A stretch of 50,046 nt of DNA from Nitrospirota bacterium (GCA_016215155.1 JACRLQ010000015.1:26475-76520); one strand, 5' to 3'; shown: positions 25,403-35,593, numbered from the stretch's first letter. Notes: generated from the sequence alone by a model not told the origin. Numbers and translations are program-made.

Positions 25403-28400
25403 TTATGGGGAGGGTATAAAGCCCCTGAACCCTTTATTGTGCGGATGACAGAGTATGCAATCAGTGCCGTTATGATGGCTGTTTCCATCAGTTTGACCGG
25501 ACGCGTCATACCTGTGATGGTCAGTTACAATGTGGCAAACTTCACATATTCTGCTCGAGGATGTGTGATAATCGCTGTCATCTCCAAATTCCGTTGGGTT
25601 GTTAAATACGACATTACTGCCGGGGAAACTGCCGGTCGGCGCATTGACGGTCCCGACAATCCGCTTGATATTCGGACTGCTTTTTTCATGGCAGGTCAAA
25701 CAACCGATAGGACCGTACAGAGAACCCGGCAGTCCCCAGGCCCCGCCCCATTTATTAGTCGGCGTCCATATGCCTCCATTCATCTGGCAAAGGGTCTGAC
25801 TAGTGCCTGTGTATTCAGGCGCGTTCAGGCACGATCCATACCGGTTGGAGTTATGAAGAATCTGGCTCGTTTCGGTATCGAACCAGGCATTAGGGCCTGC
25901 GTTTCCCGCGGCAAAAGCAACAGATGGCCCTGCCGACGCCGAAATATTTCCTGCCTTGTCTATCGCGGTCCCGGCCTTTATCGTTATGCCTATGTCGCCA
26001 TTGCCGTAAACGTTCATGATCGTTATCGTCCGGGCACTGCCGGTCCCGGTTACCGAGACAGTCCCATTTGCGTTGCCTGAACGGCTCAAAAGCACACTTC
26101 CCGATGAAAGACTGACTTCGGTCATATTGGCATCGGCATACGTCACGGTATACGTTACCGGCCCTGATGACGTTGACGATACGGAAGGCCCGCTGATCTC
26201 GATAGCGGGGGGATCGGGATCATAGGTGAAGGAAGCGACTATAGTATGATCAGCGGTGACGCCAACCAGACTATATGTGTTGCCGTTCACTTCTCCGAAG
26301 ACGGACTCCCCGTTGTCATACAGACCACTGAAGAAATAATAAGGGTTGGCATCCACACGGCACACGACATTTTCACCGTGGCCGACGGGTTGGGGAGAGC
26401 AGGATATCACTCCCTGGCCCTCCGGCGCGTATGAAGAAATCGTGTATTGAGTCCCCGTTCCGGATAGATTCACTGTAATTGGACTCCCATACATATTTGA
26501 CGGTATCGACATACTTGAGCTCTTCGGGCCTCCTGTTGAAGGTGAGAAAACAACCTCAACTGAGCATTCGGCGGAAGGCCCGATCTTCATGTCTGAGCAG
26601 CTGTCGTTTTGGATCGTAAATTCACCTGCGTCGCCGCCGGTAATGTTTATGCTATTTACGTTGAGGTTGTTCGTGCCTGTATTCAATATCGTAAAGGTCT
26701 GCGCCGGCGATGAAGTATCAGGATCGATTATGCCGAAGTCCGCTGAATCCGGAGAAAGGGAAAGTCCGGGGTCGCCGAACAGCCCGCTGCCGCCCCGCAC
26801 AGGCCAGGCGTAATAGCCGGCCTCTTTAAAGTCGGCGCTCTCATAGCCTGTTTCCATGCTGACGACCAGTGATTCGGACGCGTCGGCCTCTTTGACGGTC
26901 GATGTCCAGTATTGACTCAACTGTACATTAGTGAAAGGGCTGCCCGAAGGCAACGGCGGATTATTCATTTCGAAGTCGATAAGACTAGACAACTCTTTTC
27001 TGTTGGGCAGGCGCCAATCACCGGAACTCGTCCCGTCAGTCAGGCCGCAGTTCCCGCTTGAAAGGCTCTCTGACCACAAAAGAGAATCGGCCCAGGAGAG
27101 TTCCCCTGCGCAGTTGGCGTCCTTTAGCCATATCAGTCCGGTGAGATCATCCGTTACCGTGCCGTCACTATTGTCGATAAATCTGGGATTCGGCGAGCCC
27201 GCGCCGGCCTGCATAGCTCCATCATCACCACCGGCATAACCGGTCGTCTGCCCTGTTTTCAACACGGGCACACCGGAGAACGGCCCGGTCTGTCCGCCGG
27301 ACACCGGCCAGATGTATAACGGTTCCAACTTCAACCTGTTGCCCACATCCCCGCCACTCATGGCAACTTTCCAGGCGTCATCCGTATTGCCGGAAGAGGT
27401 GGTAGACGTCCAGTAGTAGTCCGATACCACATTTATAAAAGGATTTCCAAAACTGCCGCTTTCATTCAGCCATGCGGCTGAATCCGACTGGCCGGCATTT
27501 AGCAGGCTTTTGAGCTCATTAACATTGGGCAGCCTCCAATCGTTACGACCGTACGCGCCGGTCCCGCCGTTGGCTGTGTTCATTGAAGCCACAAAATCGA
27601 GGGCCTCCTGCCAGGTCTTTGCTTCAGCAGTCAGGTTTGCGTCCTTCGTCCATATGAGCCCGGTCAGTTTGTCGGTCACGGTCTCATCCCCCTTGTCAGC
27701 AAACCTCGGATCAGGCCATGAAATTCCATATTTAAGGTCACCGTCGTCTCCCGTTGAATACGTGGTGTTCTGCCCGGTCTGACCCAGTTCAACGGCGTGG
27801 TCTCCTTCCGCAAAAGTGACGACAATATTCGTATGATCATCCGTAACGTATAAAAATGTATAGGTCAGACTGCCGTCGCTCTTTACAAGATGACCGGAAA
27901 CAGGGACGCCGTCGTCCGTCATGCTGAAGATATAGTAGCCCGGATCCGGCGTCACTGTGCAGACGGAGTTGTTACCGTAATCCACCGGAGACTCACATGA
28001 AATCGTCCCTTGTCCGTCGGAAACCGTTGCCGCAACCTGATAGGTGAACCGGTAACGGTCTTCTTTGACCTCCTCGCCGTTGCCGACATTGTCGATCGAA
28101 GCATAGCGGAGATAGACTTCAGCGCCGCTGGCGACACTGATCGGCCCGCTGTATGGCGTGCCCGGGATACAACCCGCCCCTGTGCAGTATAGCAGCGCTC
28201 CGCACCCTGAGCCTGACACGTCCTTACACTTGAGGGTGACCGCCTGTGAACTGTCATATGTGTCGCCGGAAGGGGTCGCCGAGGTTACCGGAGCTTCCAG
28301 GTCCTGTCTGACGGCAGAGCTCCTTACGGACTCTGTATTGCCGGCATTGTCAACGGATTGATATCTCACATATTGGGTGCAGGTGTTGCCGGAGGCACAT

Positions 28401-31400
28401 GTGAAGCTTATCGCGCCTGTATAGCTTATTGACGGGGCGCAATTATCAGAGGTATCAACACAGTATTTCGGATATCCGGCTTTCACTCCCGAGCCGTCGG
28501 CGTCGCTTGCAGAGAGAGTCACACTCACCACGCCGCCGGCCGTCCAGTTTCCGAGGGTATAGCCCCCAGCTGTCGCCGCCGTTACAGGCGGGGTAAGATC
28601 CTGCTTGATATTAACGCTCTTTACACTTTCGAGGTTCAGAAATCTGTCATAAGCCTGAAACATAACATACTGCGTGCAGGTATTGCCGGAGTCACAGGTC
28701 ACATCTATCGGCGCGGTGTAGCTCGTCGCCGGCGCGCATGTATTCGTCGTTACGCAATACTTCGGATACCCGCTGAGCACTCCGGCGCCTGAATCAGCTG
28801 CCGAGAGCGTCACACTCACCGTCCCGCTGTTTGTCCAACTGCCGAAGGAATATCCCGCTGCTGAAGCGGTGCTTGCCGGAGCTGCGCTGTCGACCTCCAC
28901 CCTGCGGATACGGTGATTGTACCGGTCGGCTACATAGATGTTGCCCAAGCTGTCCAGGGCGACGCCGTAGGGATTATTAAGGCTTGCGGCGGTGGCGATA
29001 ACTCCGTCAGTATAATAAGCTCCTGAGCCGGTCCCCGCTGCTGTGCTGATAATTCCCGAAGAGTTAACTTTACGAATACGGGAATGGCTCGTGTCGGCAA
29101 TGAAAATATCCCCCACTCCATTGACCGCTATACCTCTCGGATAATAAAGACTTGCGGCAGAGGCCTGCCCTCCGTCCCTGATATTGGCGGTGGCGCCGTC
29201 GCCGGCGTATGTGCTTATAACGCCCGCGGTGACTTTCCGGACGCGGTGGTTATAGGTATCGCTTATAAAAATGTTTCCCGAACTGTCAACCGCGACTCCG
29301 GAGGGATAATTGAGGTTTGCAGAAGCAGCAGGGCCGTTATCTCCTCCAAAGCCCCCCGTGGAGCTGCTGCCGGCCACTGTATTGATCTTGCCGTCCGTAA
29401 TAGTGACCTTCCTGATGCGGTGGTTATTTTGATCGGCAATATATATGTTGCCTGAGCCGTCCAAGGCCACATCGTTTGGGTACAGAAGTCTTGCCGAGGT
29501 GGCCGGGCCGGTGTCTCCCGCAAAACCTGAAGTTGCGCTGCCGGCCACTGTATTGATCTTGCCGTCCGTAATAGTGACCTTCCTGATGCGGTGGTTATTT
29601 TGATCGGCAATATATATGTTGCCTGAGCTGTCCAGAGTTATTCCCTGGGGGTAATTGAGGTTTGCAGAAGCAGCAGGGCCGTTATCTCCTCCAAAGCCCG
29701 GAGTCCCATTGCCGGCAATTATGTCGATCACCCCTGACGTATTGATCTTGCGTATCACGTGATGATCGCTATCCGATATATAGACATTTCCCGAGCCGTC
29801 AACAACCGCGGCACGGGGGAACCTCAGACCCGAAAGAACAGCCTGGTCCCCGTCCGCCGTGCTCGCGCCGACGAGGGTGCTTATATTCCCGGTTGAAACT
29901 GTCACTTTGCGGATGCCGTTGTTGTAAGTGTCTGCAATGTATATATTCCCTGAACCGTCTAAACCCACGGCCATCGGATAGTATATTTTTGCGGCTGTAG
30001 CCGGACCTCCATCCCCTGTAAAACCATAACTTCCACTTCCGGCTACAGTATGGATCTTGCCGTCCTCTATCGTTACCTTCCTGATCCGATTGTTAGACCT
30101 GTCAGCAATATAAAAATTCCCGGAGCTATCCAGCGCGACCCCTGAGGGGTTGTTTAAATTTGCTGAAGTTGCGGCTGCTCCATCTCCTCCGAAACCTCCG
30201 GTGGAACTGCTGCCCGCCACTGTGCTGATATAGCCGGTCGAAGCCGCAACCATTCTTATTCTGTGATTGGAAGTATCTGCGATATAGATGTCCCCATTGC
30301 TCTTGACCGCAACCCCCATAGGTGACGAGAGGGTCGAGGAGGTCGCCGGTATGTTATCCGCGGTAAAGCCAGGGGTCCCGTTGCCGGCAACTGTCGTTAT
30401 GATACCTGTTGTGGCGTTTATCATCCGGACACGATGGTTGCCGTAATCCGCTATATAAAGGTTGCCTGAGCTGTCGAAGGACATTCCCCGCGGGTTGAGC
30501 CCTGCCAGGACGGCCGGTCCGCCGTCTCCCGACCAGGCAGACGCGCCGGTCCCTGCGACGGTGCTGATAGCGCCTGTTGCGACCGACACCTTCCTGACGC
30601 GGTTGTTGCTGGTATCGGCTATATAGATATTGCCCGCGTTATCCGACAGGACCCCGGCGGGAAATTTGAGTCCCGCGGCCGCCGCGGGCCACTCATCTCC
30701 CGAAAAAGTCCCCCTGCCGGTTCCGGCTATAGTGCTTATATTGCCCAACACATCTATCTTTCGCACCCGATTGTTTGAACTATCCGCTATATAGATATTC
30801 CCAAGGCTGTCCAGTGCAACCCCAAAAGGCATGCTGACTATTCCCGAAGTCGCTGCTCCGCCATCACCTGTTCCTCCGCCTGAGAAGGTTGTAATCATCC
30901 CCTGGGCCGGCACATAAGCGAAGATTGCTGTTACCGCAGTATCCGCGTTCATGGTCACGGCACATGTCCCGCTCCCTGAACAGCCGCCGCCGGACCATCC
31001 CACGAAGGCCGAGCCGCTATCCGGTGCAGCGGTCAAGACCACCACCGTATTGTTCGTATATGCCGAACTGCAGCCGGTCCCGCAGCTGATGTCGTTGCCG
31101 GTCACCGCGCCGGTGCCTGAGCCGCCCAGATACACCGTCAGTCTCCGGGCCGTAGTTGTCGTAGCTGTAGTGCCTGTAGCCGTATTGCCCAGCCCGTCCA
31201 CGGCGCAGACCCTGTATGAGTATTGTGTCGCAAACGCCAAAGGAGTGTGCAGGTAGCTCTGCATCTGCCCTGTATAAATCATTGAACCTGAGCTGCAGTC
31301 TGAAGGAGGAGTCGCTCCTGAGGCATATACCAGCTTGTATGAGACGTGGCCGCCGCCTGTATCTGACGAACTCCAGATGAGCTGCACACTGGTGGAGGCA

Positions 31401-34400
31401 GGAAACGCACTGATGGGGCCCTGCCGGTCCTGTCTGACCTGACTGCTCTTCACTATCTCATTATTTCCGGAGTTGTCGGCGGAAAAATACCTCACGTACT
31501 GGGTGCAGGTGAACCCTGCCGCGCAGGTAACACTAACTGTAGGGCCGCTTGTCGAAGGCAGGCAGGTGTCTGTTGTGTCCACGCAATATCTGGGATACCC
31601 GAAGGCCACGCCGCTGCCGTCGGCGTCGCTCGCGGTCAAGGTCACGGCCACCGCGCCGTCGGCCGCCCAATCCCCGAAGGTATAGCCTGCCGCGGAGGCT
31701 GTCGTCACCGGAGGAGCGGTTTCGAATTCGGCAAACGCCGCCGAAAGGCTGTGCGTTCCTGCCACAGAGCTGAAGACATAAGGCGAGGCCGTACTCTGAG
31801 CATTGCCGTCGGCGGTTACCGACCGGGTGACAAAGCCGCTATCGGGGCTGATAACACAGGATGAACTTGCTCCGTAATCCACCGGGTTGGGGGCACAGAT
31901 TATGCTCCCGTTGGGTCCCGCATTTGTCGTGATAGCGAAAGTTTGCACCGTGAATACAGGATATATGGCCATGTCCGAAGTCATGCTGTTTATCGAGCAA
32001 GTATTGACCGTGGTTGAGTTACAGCCGGACCCCCAGTTGATTGAGGTGCCCGACGGCAAGTTTGCAGTCAGGATAACCGCGCTCCCGGTGTTGATCCCTC
32101 CCGATGCGCATACGCCGCCTGAGGCCGCACCGTTCCAGGCGCAGTTGACGGCCCCAAGGCTGCTTGTAACAGTAGCGCTTTGGCCATAAGAGACCATACC
32201 TGAGGGGCTTACCGTCAATGTCCTGGTGACAACAGCCGAGGCGTTGACTGTCGTATCTGTCGATAAATTCATATTGCATGTGTCATTCTCAAGGACAGTG
32301 GTGGAGATAGTGCCGCAGCCGGACCACAAAATGCCGAACCCGGAAGGAAAAGCCGCCACCAGGCTGACGGCGCCTCCGTAAGGGATCCCGGTTGAGACGC
32401 AGGACCCCCATTTGACAGACCCGTTCCATCTGCAGTCTATTGCTCCGGTGCCGCCGATTGTTATGCTCTGTCCGTTGGGGATGTCCCCGGATATATTGAC
32501 AGTCACGCTGCTGAAATAATTGAACTTCTGGACCCGGTTGTTAGCCGTATCAGCCACATAAACGTTGCCGCTGCCGTCCACGGATATTCCGCCAGGATCA
32601 GTAAACTGGCCGTTGCCTGAGCCATAACTCCCCCATCGCGTCTGATATACCCCCGAAGAATTGAACTTCTGTATTCGGTTGTTGCCCGCATCAGTCACAT
32701 ACACATTGCCGCTGCCGTCCGCCGCAACTCCGCCAGGATTATCAAACTGGCCGTTGCCTGAGCCATAACTCCCCCACTGGGTCTGATACACTCCTGAAGA
32801 ATTGAACTTCTGTATTCGGTTGTTGCCCGCATCAGCCACATAAATGTTGCCGCTGCCGTCCACTGCTACCGCCGCAGGATAACTGAACTGGCCATTACCT
32901 GTGCCATAACTACCCCACTTGGTAATATATGCGCCGCCGTCCATAGCCATTCCCTCAGGATAATTGAACTGACCGCTGCCGCCGCTGCTTCCCCACTGGG
33001 TCAAATACGTCCCGCCTGTGCTGAACTTCTGTATACGGTTGTTATTCGTATCAGCCGCATACACATTGCCGCTGCCGTCTACCGCCACTCCCGTGACATC
33101 ATTAAACTGGCCGTTACCGGCGCCGCTGCTCCCCCACTGGGTCAAATACGTCCCGTTTGAGCTGAACTTCTGTATACGGTCGTTATTCATATCAGCCGCA
33201 TACACATTGCCGCTGCCGTCCACCGCCAATCCCGTGACATCATTAAACTGGCCGTTACCGGCGCCGCTGCTTCCCCACTGTGTCTGATACACTCCTGAAG
33301 AATTGAACTTCTGTATACGGTTGTTGCCCGCATCAGCCACATAAATGTTGCCGCTGCCGTCCACTGCTACCGCCGCAGGATAACTGAACTGGCCATTACC
33401 TGTGCCATAACTACCCCACTTGGTAATATATGCGCCGTTTGAACTGAACTTCTGTATACGATCGTTGCCTGTATCGGCCACATAAACGTTGCCGCTGCCG
33501 TCCACTGCTATCCCTTTAGGATAACTGAACAGGCCATTATCACTGCCTAAGCTTCCCCACTGGGTAACATATGTTCCGTCCGAGTTAAACTTCTGGATGC
33601 GGCTGTTATATCTGTCGGCCACATATACGTTGCCGCTGCCGTCCGCTGCTATCCCTTCAGGAAACGAGAACTGGCCGTTTTCGCCACCGAAACTGCCCCA
33701 CTGGATCAAAAAAGTGCCGTCCGAATCAAACTTTTGGATTCTGTCGTTAAAGGTATCAGCCACATAAACGTTGCCGCTGCCGTCCGCCGCTACGCCCATG
33801 GGTAACTGAAGTGGGTCGTAGTCCCCGCTCCTGCCCCACTTTGTCAGGAATGCTCCTCCTGAGTCGAATTTCTGGATACGGAGGTTATCCGAATCAACCA
33901 CATATACGTTGCCGCTGCCGTCTACAGCAATGCCATAAGGTAAATTCAACTGGCCGTTTTCGATACCATAGCTCCCCCATTGTGTCAGATATGTCCCGGT
34001 TGAACTGAACTTCTGGATACGGAAGTTGCCGAGATCAACTACGTACACGTTGCCGCTACTGTCCACCGCTGAACCGTAAGGACTGCTAAACTGACCGTCG
34101 TCGGAGCCATAGCCACCCCACTGGGTCAGGTACGTCCCGCCTGAATCGAATTTCTGGATGCGGTTATTGCCCGTATCTGCCACGTACACGTTGCCGCTGC
34201 CGTCTGCCGCTACTGTAACAGGATAAACGAATTGGCCGTAGTCGCTGCCGGAACTCCCCCACTGGGTCAGGTATGTCCCGCCTGAATCGAACTTCTGGAT
34301 ACGGTCGTTATTCGTATCAGCTACATACACGATGCCGCTGCCATCTACCGCTACTCCTAAAGGATAATTGAACTGGCCGTTGTCGATGCCGTACCCTCCC

Positions 34401-34783
34401 CACTGGGTAACATATGTCCCGTCAGAGCTGAACTTCTGTATGCGATGGTTATTCGAATCGACTACATATACGTTGCCGCTTATATCGACGGCTATTCCGT
34501 TAGGAGAATCGAACTGGCCGTTGCCGCTGCCATAGCTCCCCCACTGGGTCAGATATGTCCCGCCTGAGCTGAACTTCTGTATACGATGGTTATTCGAATC
34601 GACCACATAAACGCTGCCGCTTATATCAACAGCTATTCCGTAAGGAACATTGAAGAGTCCGCCCCCCGCCGGCCACGCACGCTCAAATACATATGATCCC
34701 AGGGCATGAGAAGGCAGCAACGCCGCTAACACGGCACAAACGCCTAAAAAACATAGTAACCGGGACAACCTTCCTGAATTCAT
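25403..34783 (-). CDS. Giant exported NHL-propeller / Ig / DUF1566 protein with C-terminal triheme module
   Basis: A 3126-residue protein starts with a signal peptide (hydrophobic CFLGVCAVLAALL, cleavage after HALG). Residues about 37-755 hold 15 full NHL repeats and one truncated repeat of about 48 residues (GSGNVYVADTGNNRIQKF type). Residues about 756-1290 hold InlB-like and FN3-like beta domains. Residues about 1294-1967 hold 12 NHL repeats of a second type (GNIYIADTSNNRVRK, often followed by a TVAG turn), enough for two six-blade propellers. More Ig-like repeats with paired cysteines (YPKYCV, CTQYV) follow, then two DUF1566 (Lcl C-terminal) domains at about 2331-2664 with WRLPN, a choice-of-anchor-D domain at about 2670-2764, and a C-terminal domain with three heme sites CLTCH, CEVCH and CILCH. 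A GGGGGG ribosome binding site precedes the ATG. It is likely a cell-surface or secreted adhesin or scaffold that also carries electrons; the function is inference. Confidence 0.85.
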   Translation of the reverse strand: MNSGRLSRLLCFLGVCAVLAALLPSHALGSYVFERAWPAGGGLFNVPYGIAVDISGSVYVVDSNNHRIQKFSSGGTYLTQWGSYGSGNGQFDSPNGIAVDISGNVYVVDSNNHRIQKFSSDGTYVTQWGGYGIDNGQFNYPLGVAVDGSGIVYVADTNNDRIQKFDSGGTYLTQWGSSGSDYGQFVYPVTVAADGSGNVYVADTGNNRIQKFDSGGTYLTQWGGYGSDDGQFSSPYGSAVDSSGNVYVVDLGNFRIQKFSSTGTYLTQWGSYGIENGQLNLPYGIAVDGSGNVYVVDSDNLRIQKFDSGGAFLTKWGRSGDYDPLQLPMGVAADGSGNVYVADTFNDRIQKFDSDGTFLIQWGSFGGENGQFSFPEGIAADGSGNVYVADRYNSRIQKFNSDGTYVTQWGSLGSDNGLFSYPKGIAVDGSGNVYVADTGNDRIQKFSSNGAYITKWGSYGTGNGQFSYPAAVAVDGSGNIYVADAGNNRIQKFNSSGVYQTQWGSSGAGNGQFNDVTGLAVDGSGNVYAADMNNDRIQKFSSNGTYLTQWGSSGAGNGQFNDVTGVAVDGSGNVYAADTNNNRIQKFSTGGTYLTQWGSSGGSGQFNYPEGMAMDGGAYITKWGSYGTGNGQFSYPAAVAVDGSGNIYVADAGNNRIQKFNSSGVYQTQWGSYGSGNGQFDNPGGVAADGSGNVYVTDAGNNRIQKFNSSGVYQTRWGSYGSGNGQFTDPGGISVDGSGNVYVADTANNRVQKFNYFSSVTVNISGDIPNGQSITIGGTGAIDCRWNGSVKWGSCVSTGIPYGGAVSLVAAFPSGFGILWSGCGTISTTVLENDTCNMNLSTDTTVNASAVVTRTLTVSPSGMVSYGQSATVTSSLGAVNCAWNGAASGGVCASGGINTGSAVILTANLPSGTSINWGSGCNSTTVNTCSINSMTSDMAIYPVFTVQTFAITTNAGPNGSIICAPNPVDYGASSSCVISPDSGFVTRSVTADGNAQSTASPYVFSSVAGTHSLSAAFAEFETAPPVTTASAAGYTFGDWAADGAVAVTLTASDADGSGVAFGYPRYCVDTTDTCLPSTSGPTVSVTCAAGFTCTQYVRYFSADNSGNNEIVKSSQVRQDRQGPISAFPASTSVQLIWSSSDTGGGHVSYKLVYASGATPPSDCSSGSMIYTGQMQSYLHTPLAFATQYSYRVCAVDGLGNTATGTTATTTTARRLTVYLGGSGTGAVTGNDISCGTGCSSAYTNNTVVVLTAAPDSGSAFVGWSGGGCSGSGTCAVTMNADTAVTAIFAYVPAQGMITTFSGGGTGDGGAATSGIVSMPFGVALDSLGNIYIADSSNNRVRKIDVLGNISTIAGTGRGTFSGDEWPAAAAGLKFPAGVLSDNAGNIYIADTSNNRVRKVSVATGAISTVAGTGASAWSGDGGPAVLAGLNPRGMSFDSSGNLYIADYGNHRVRMINATTGIITTVAGNGTPGFTADNIPATSSTLSSPMGVAVKSNGDIYIADTSNHRIRMVAASTGYISTVAGSSSTGGFGGDGAAATSANLNNPSGVALDSSGNFYIADRSNNRIRKVTIEDGKIHTVAGSGSYGFTGDGGPATAAKIYYPMAVGLDGSGNIYIADTYNNGIRKVTVSTGNISTLVGASTADGDQAVLSGLRFPRAAVVDGSGNVYISDSDHHVIRKINTSGVIDIIAGNGTPGFGGDNGPAASANLNYPQGITLDSSGNIYIADQNNHRIRKVTITDGKINTVAGSATSGFAGDTGPATSARLLYPNDVALDGSGNIYIADQNNHRIRKVTITDGKINTVAGSSSTGGFGGDNGPAASANLNYPSGVAVDSSGNIFISDTYNHRVRKVTAGVISTYAGDGATANIRDGGQASAASLYYPRGIAVNGVGDIFIADTSHSRIRKVNSSGIISTAAGTGSGAYYTDGVIATAASLNNPYGVALDSLGNIYVADRYNHRIRRVEVDSAAPASTASAAGYSFGSWTNSGTVSVTLSAADSGAGVLSGYPKYCVTTNTCAPATSYTAPIDVTCDSGNTCTQYVMFQAYDRFLNLESVKSVNIKQDLTPPVTAATAGGYTLGNWTAGGVVSVTLSASDADGSGVKAGYPKYCVDTSDNCAPSISYTGAISFTCASGNTCTQYVRYQSVDNAGNTESVRSSAVRQDLEAPVTSATPSGDTYDSSQAVTLKCKDVSGSGCGALLYCTGAGCIPGTPYSGPISVASGAEVYLRYASIDNVGNGEEVKEDRYRFTYQVAATVSDGQGTISCESPVDYGNNSVCTVTPDPGYYIFSMTDDGVPVSGHLVKSDGSLTYTFLYVTDDHTNIVVTFAEGDHAVELGQTGQNTTYSTGDDGDLKYGISWPDPRFADKGDETVTDKLTGLIWTKDANLTAEAKTWQEALDFVASMNTANGGTGAYGRNDWRLPNVNELKSLLNAGQSDSAAWLNESGSFGNPFINVVSDYYWTSTTSSGNTDDAWKVAMSGGDVGNRLKLEPLYIWPVSGGQTGPFSGVPVLKTGQTTGYAGGDDGAMQAGAGSPNPRFIDNSDGTVTDDLTGLIWLKDANCAGELSWADSLLWSESLSSGNCGLTDGTSSGDWRLPNRKELSSLIDFEMNNPPLPSGSPFTNVQLSQYWTSTVKEADASESLVVSMETGYESADFKEAGYYAWPVRGGSGLFGDPGLSLSPDSADFGIIDPDTSSPAQTFTILNTGTNNLNVNSINITGGDAGEFTIQNDSCSDMKIGPSAECSVEVVFSPSTGGPKSSSMSIPSNMYGSPITVNLSGTGTQYTISSYAPEGQGVISCSPQPVGHGENVVCRVDANPYYFFSGLYDNGESVFGEVNGNTYSLVGVTADHTIVASFTYDPDPPAIEISGPSVSSTSSGPVTYTVTYADANMTEVSLSSGSVLLSRSGNANGTVSVTGTGSARTITIMNVYGNGDIGITIKAGTAIDKAGNISASAGPSVAFAAGNAGPNAWFDTETSQILHNSNRYGSCLNAPEYTGTSQTLCQMNGGIWTPTNKWGGAWGLPGSLYGPIGCLTCHEKSSPNIKRIVGTVNAPTGSFPGSNVVFNNPTEFGDDSDYHTSSSRICEVCHIVTDHHRYDASGQTDGNSHHNGTDCILCHPHNKGFRGFIPSP
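32781..32936 (-). repeat. Near-identical intragenic repeat, copy A (ends at truncated blade)
   Basis: About 156 bases match 33282-33437 with one difference seen (tattcgg against tatacgg). The two copies lie 501 bases apart, which is 167 codons, so the frame is kept. Copy A joins directly to the truncated NHL repeat (...MAMDG-GAYITKW). Confidence 0.8.
33282..33437 (-). repeat. Near-identical intragenic repeat, copy B
   Basis: This is the partner of 32781-32936. It lies in an intact blade context, where the sequence continues into DRIQKFSSNGAYITKW. The whole 32500-34680 stretch is built of diverged units of about 144-147 bases, one per propeller blade. Confidence 0.8.
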
Positions 34784-34832
34784 CTACCCCCCCAATACCG
34801 GCAGTTTGATTTTGAGAAAAATTCTTTCAAAT

Positions 34833-34860
34833 ATTATAAAGAACAGTTTGTAAAAAACAA
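34833..34860 (-). promoter_or_regulatory. Probable sigma-70 promoter of the giant NHL gene
   Basis: On the minus strand TTGTTT (34855-34860) and TATAAT (34833-34838) are 16 bases apart. They lie about 50 bases before the ATG, in an AT-rich leader. Confidence 0.45.
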
Positions 34861-34872
34861 TAACATTAATTT

Positions 34873-34906
34873 ATAGGTAGTGGGTCAGTTTTGACCCGCT
34901 ACCTAT
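34873..34906. repeat. Long hairpin in the gap between the NHL gene and hsp20
   Basis: ATAGGTAGTGGGTCA and TGACCCGCTACCTAT pair over 15 positions (one G-T wobble) around GTTT. No T tract follows on either strand. It lies downstream of the heat-shock operon and upstream of the NHL gene promoter, so it could end the former. The rest of 34784-35131 holds the promoter, a half copy of the dispersed repeat and no gene I can support. Confidence 0.55.
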
Positions 34907-34967
34907 TTATGAGGTCTTATGATGCGCCCTTATATGTGTTACTTCGAGGCGCCTGATCTTAAAGACG

Positions 34968-35000
34968 ATGGCTTCCCGGCTACCGCCTCGGGAATGACGG
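34968..35000. repeat. Dispersed repeat, half copy
   Basis: GATGGCTTCCCGGCTACCGCCTCGGGAATGACGG resembles the right half (TGGATTCCCG...CGGGAATGAC) of the element at 2410-2484. The left half is not recognisable. Confidence 0.4.
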
Positions 35001-35131
35001 TAAATAGATTTTTTTGAGGGTTATCACGTAAAGGTAAGGAACAAATATTATGGCGCTGAAGCTTAAATCCAGGACCCGGCAGGACGGTATCATCCCCGCC
35101 TCCCGGGTCTGCTCTTTTTACGGCGGGCTTA

Positions 35132-35593
35132 TTATGAAATGGAGACTTTTATCTCCGACTGCCTGGCCTCTTCCTTTTTCGGCAATACGATCTCGAGCAC
35201 ACCGTTTTTAAAGGCGGCCTTCGCCTTTGCCGAATCGACGTCCGGAGGAAGCGGGATGGTCCTGCTGAAGCTTCCGAAGGACCTCTCAAGAGAATAATAG
35301 TTCTCCTGCTTGACCTCTTCCTCCTTCCTGAGCTCCCCCTTGAGGGTGAGGTGGTCCTTCGTGATCGTAAGGTCGATGTTCTCCTTCTCGACGCCCGGGA
35401 TGTCGGCCTTGACTACCACCTCGCCATTGCGTTCAAACACGTCCACGCTCGGGACGAACTGGCCGGGCTCGATGTTCTTAAGTCCGAACCTTCTTCTCGA
35501 TGCCGGCTCTAAAAAATCACCAAACAGCTTGTCCAGATCTCTTCTCATATCCTCAAGCTCCCTTATCGGGGCCCATTTTACTATAGACGACAT
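35132..35593 (-). CDS. Hsp20 family small heat-shock protein
   Basis: The 153-residue chaperone holds unfolding proteins in a refoldable state. The alpha-crystallin domain spans about residues 45-140: PSVDVFERNGEVVVKADIPGVEKENIDLTI, then LKGELRKEEE and a GVLEIVLPK motif at its end. An I-x-V tail (IKVSI) ends the protein. An AGGAGG ribosome binding site precedes the ATG. It is the last gene of the cluster, 119 bases after clpB, and may share its promoter or have its own. Confidence 0.95.
   Translation of the reverse strand: MSSIVKWAPIRELEDMRRDLDKLFGDFLEPASRRRFGLKNIEPGQFVPSVDVFERNGEVVVKADIPGVEKENIDLTITKDHLTLKGELRKEEEVKQENYYSLERSFGSFSRTIPLPPDVDSAKAKAAFKNGVLEIVLPKKEEARQSEIKVSIS

Noticed and set aside
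32500-34700. Regular repeats that look like a CRISPR array
   Set aside because: Units of about 144-147 bases are diverged, lie in one open frame and encode NHL blades; no cas genes are present.
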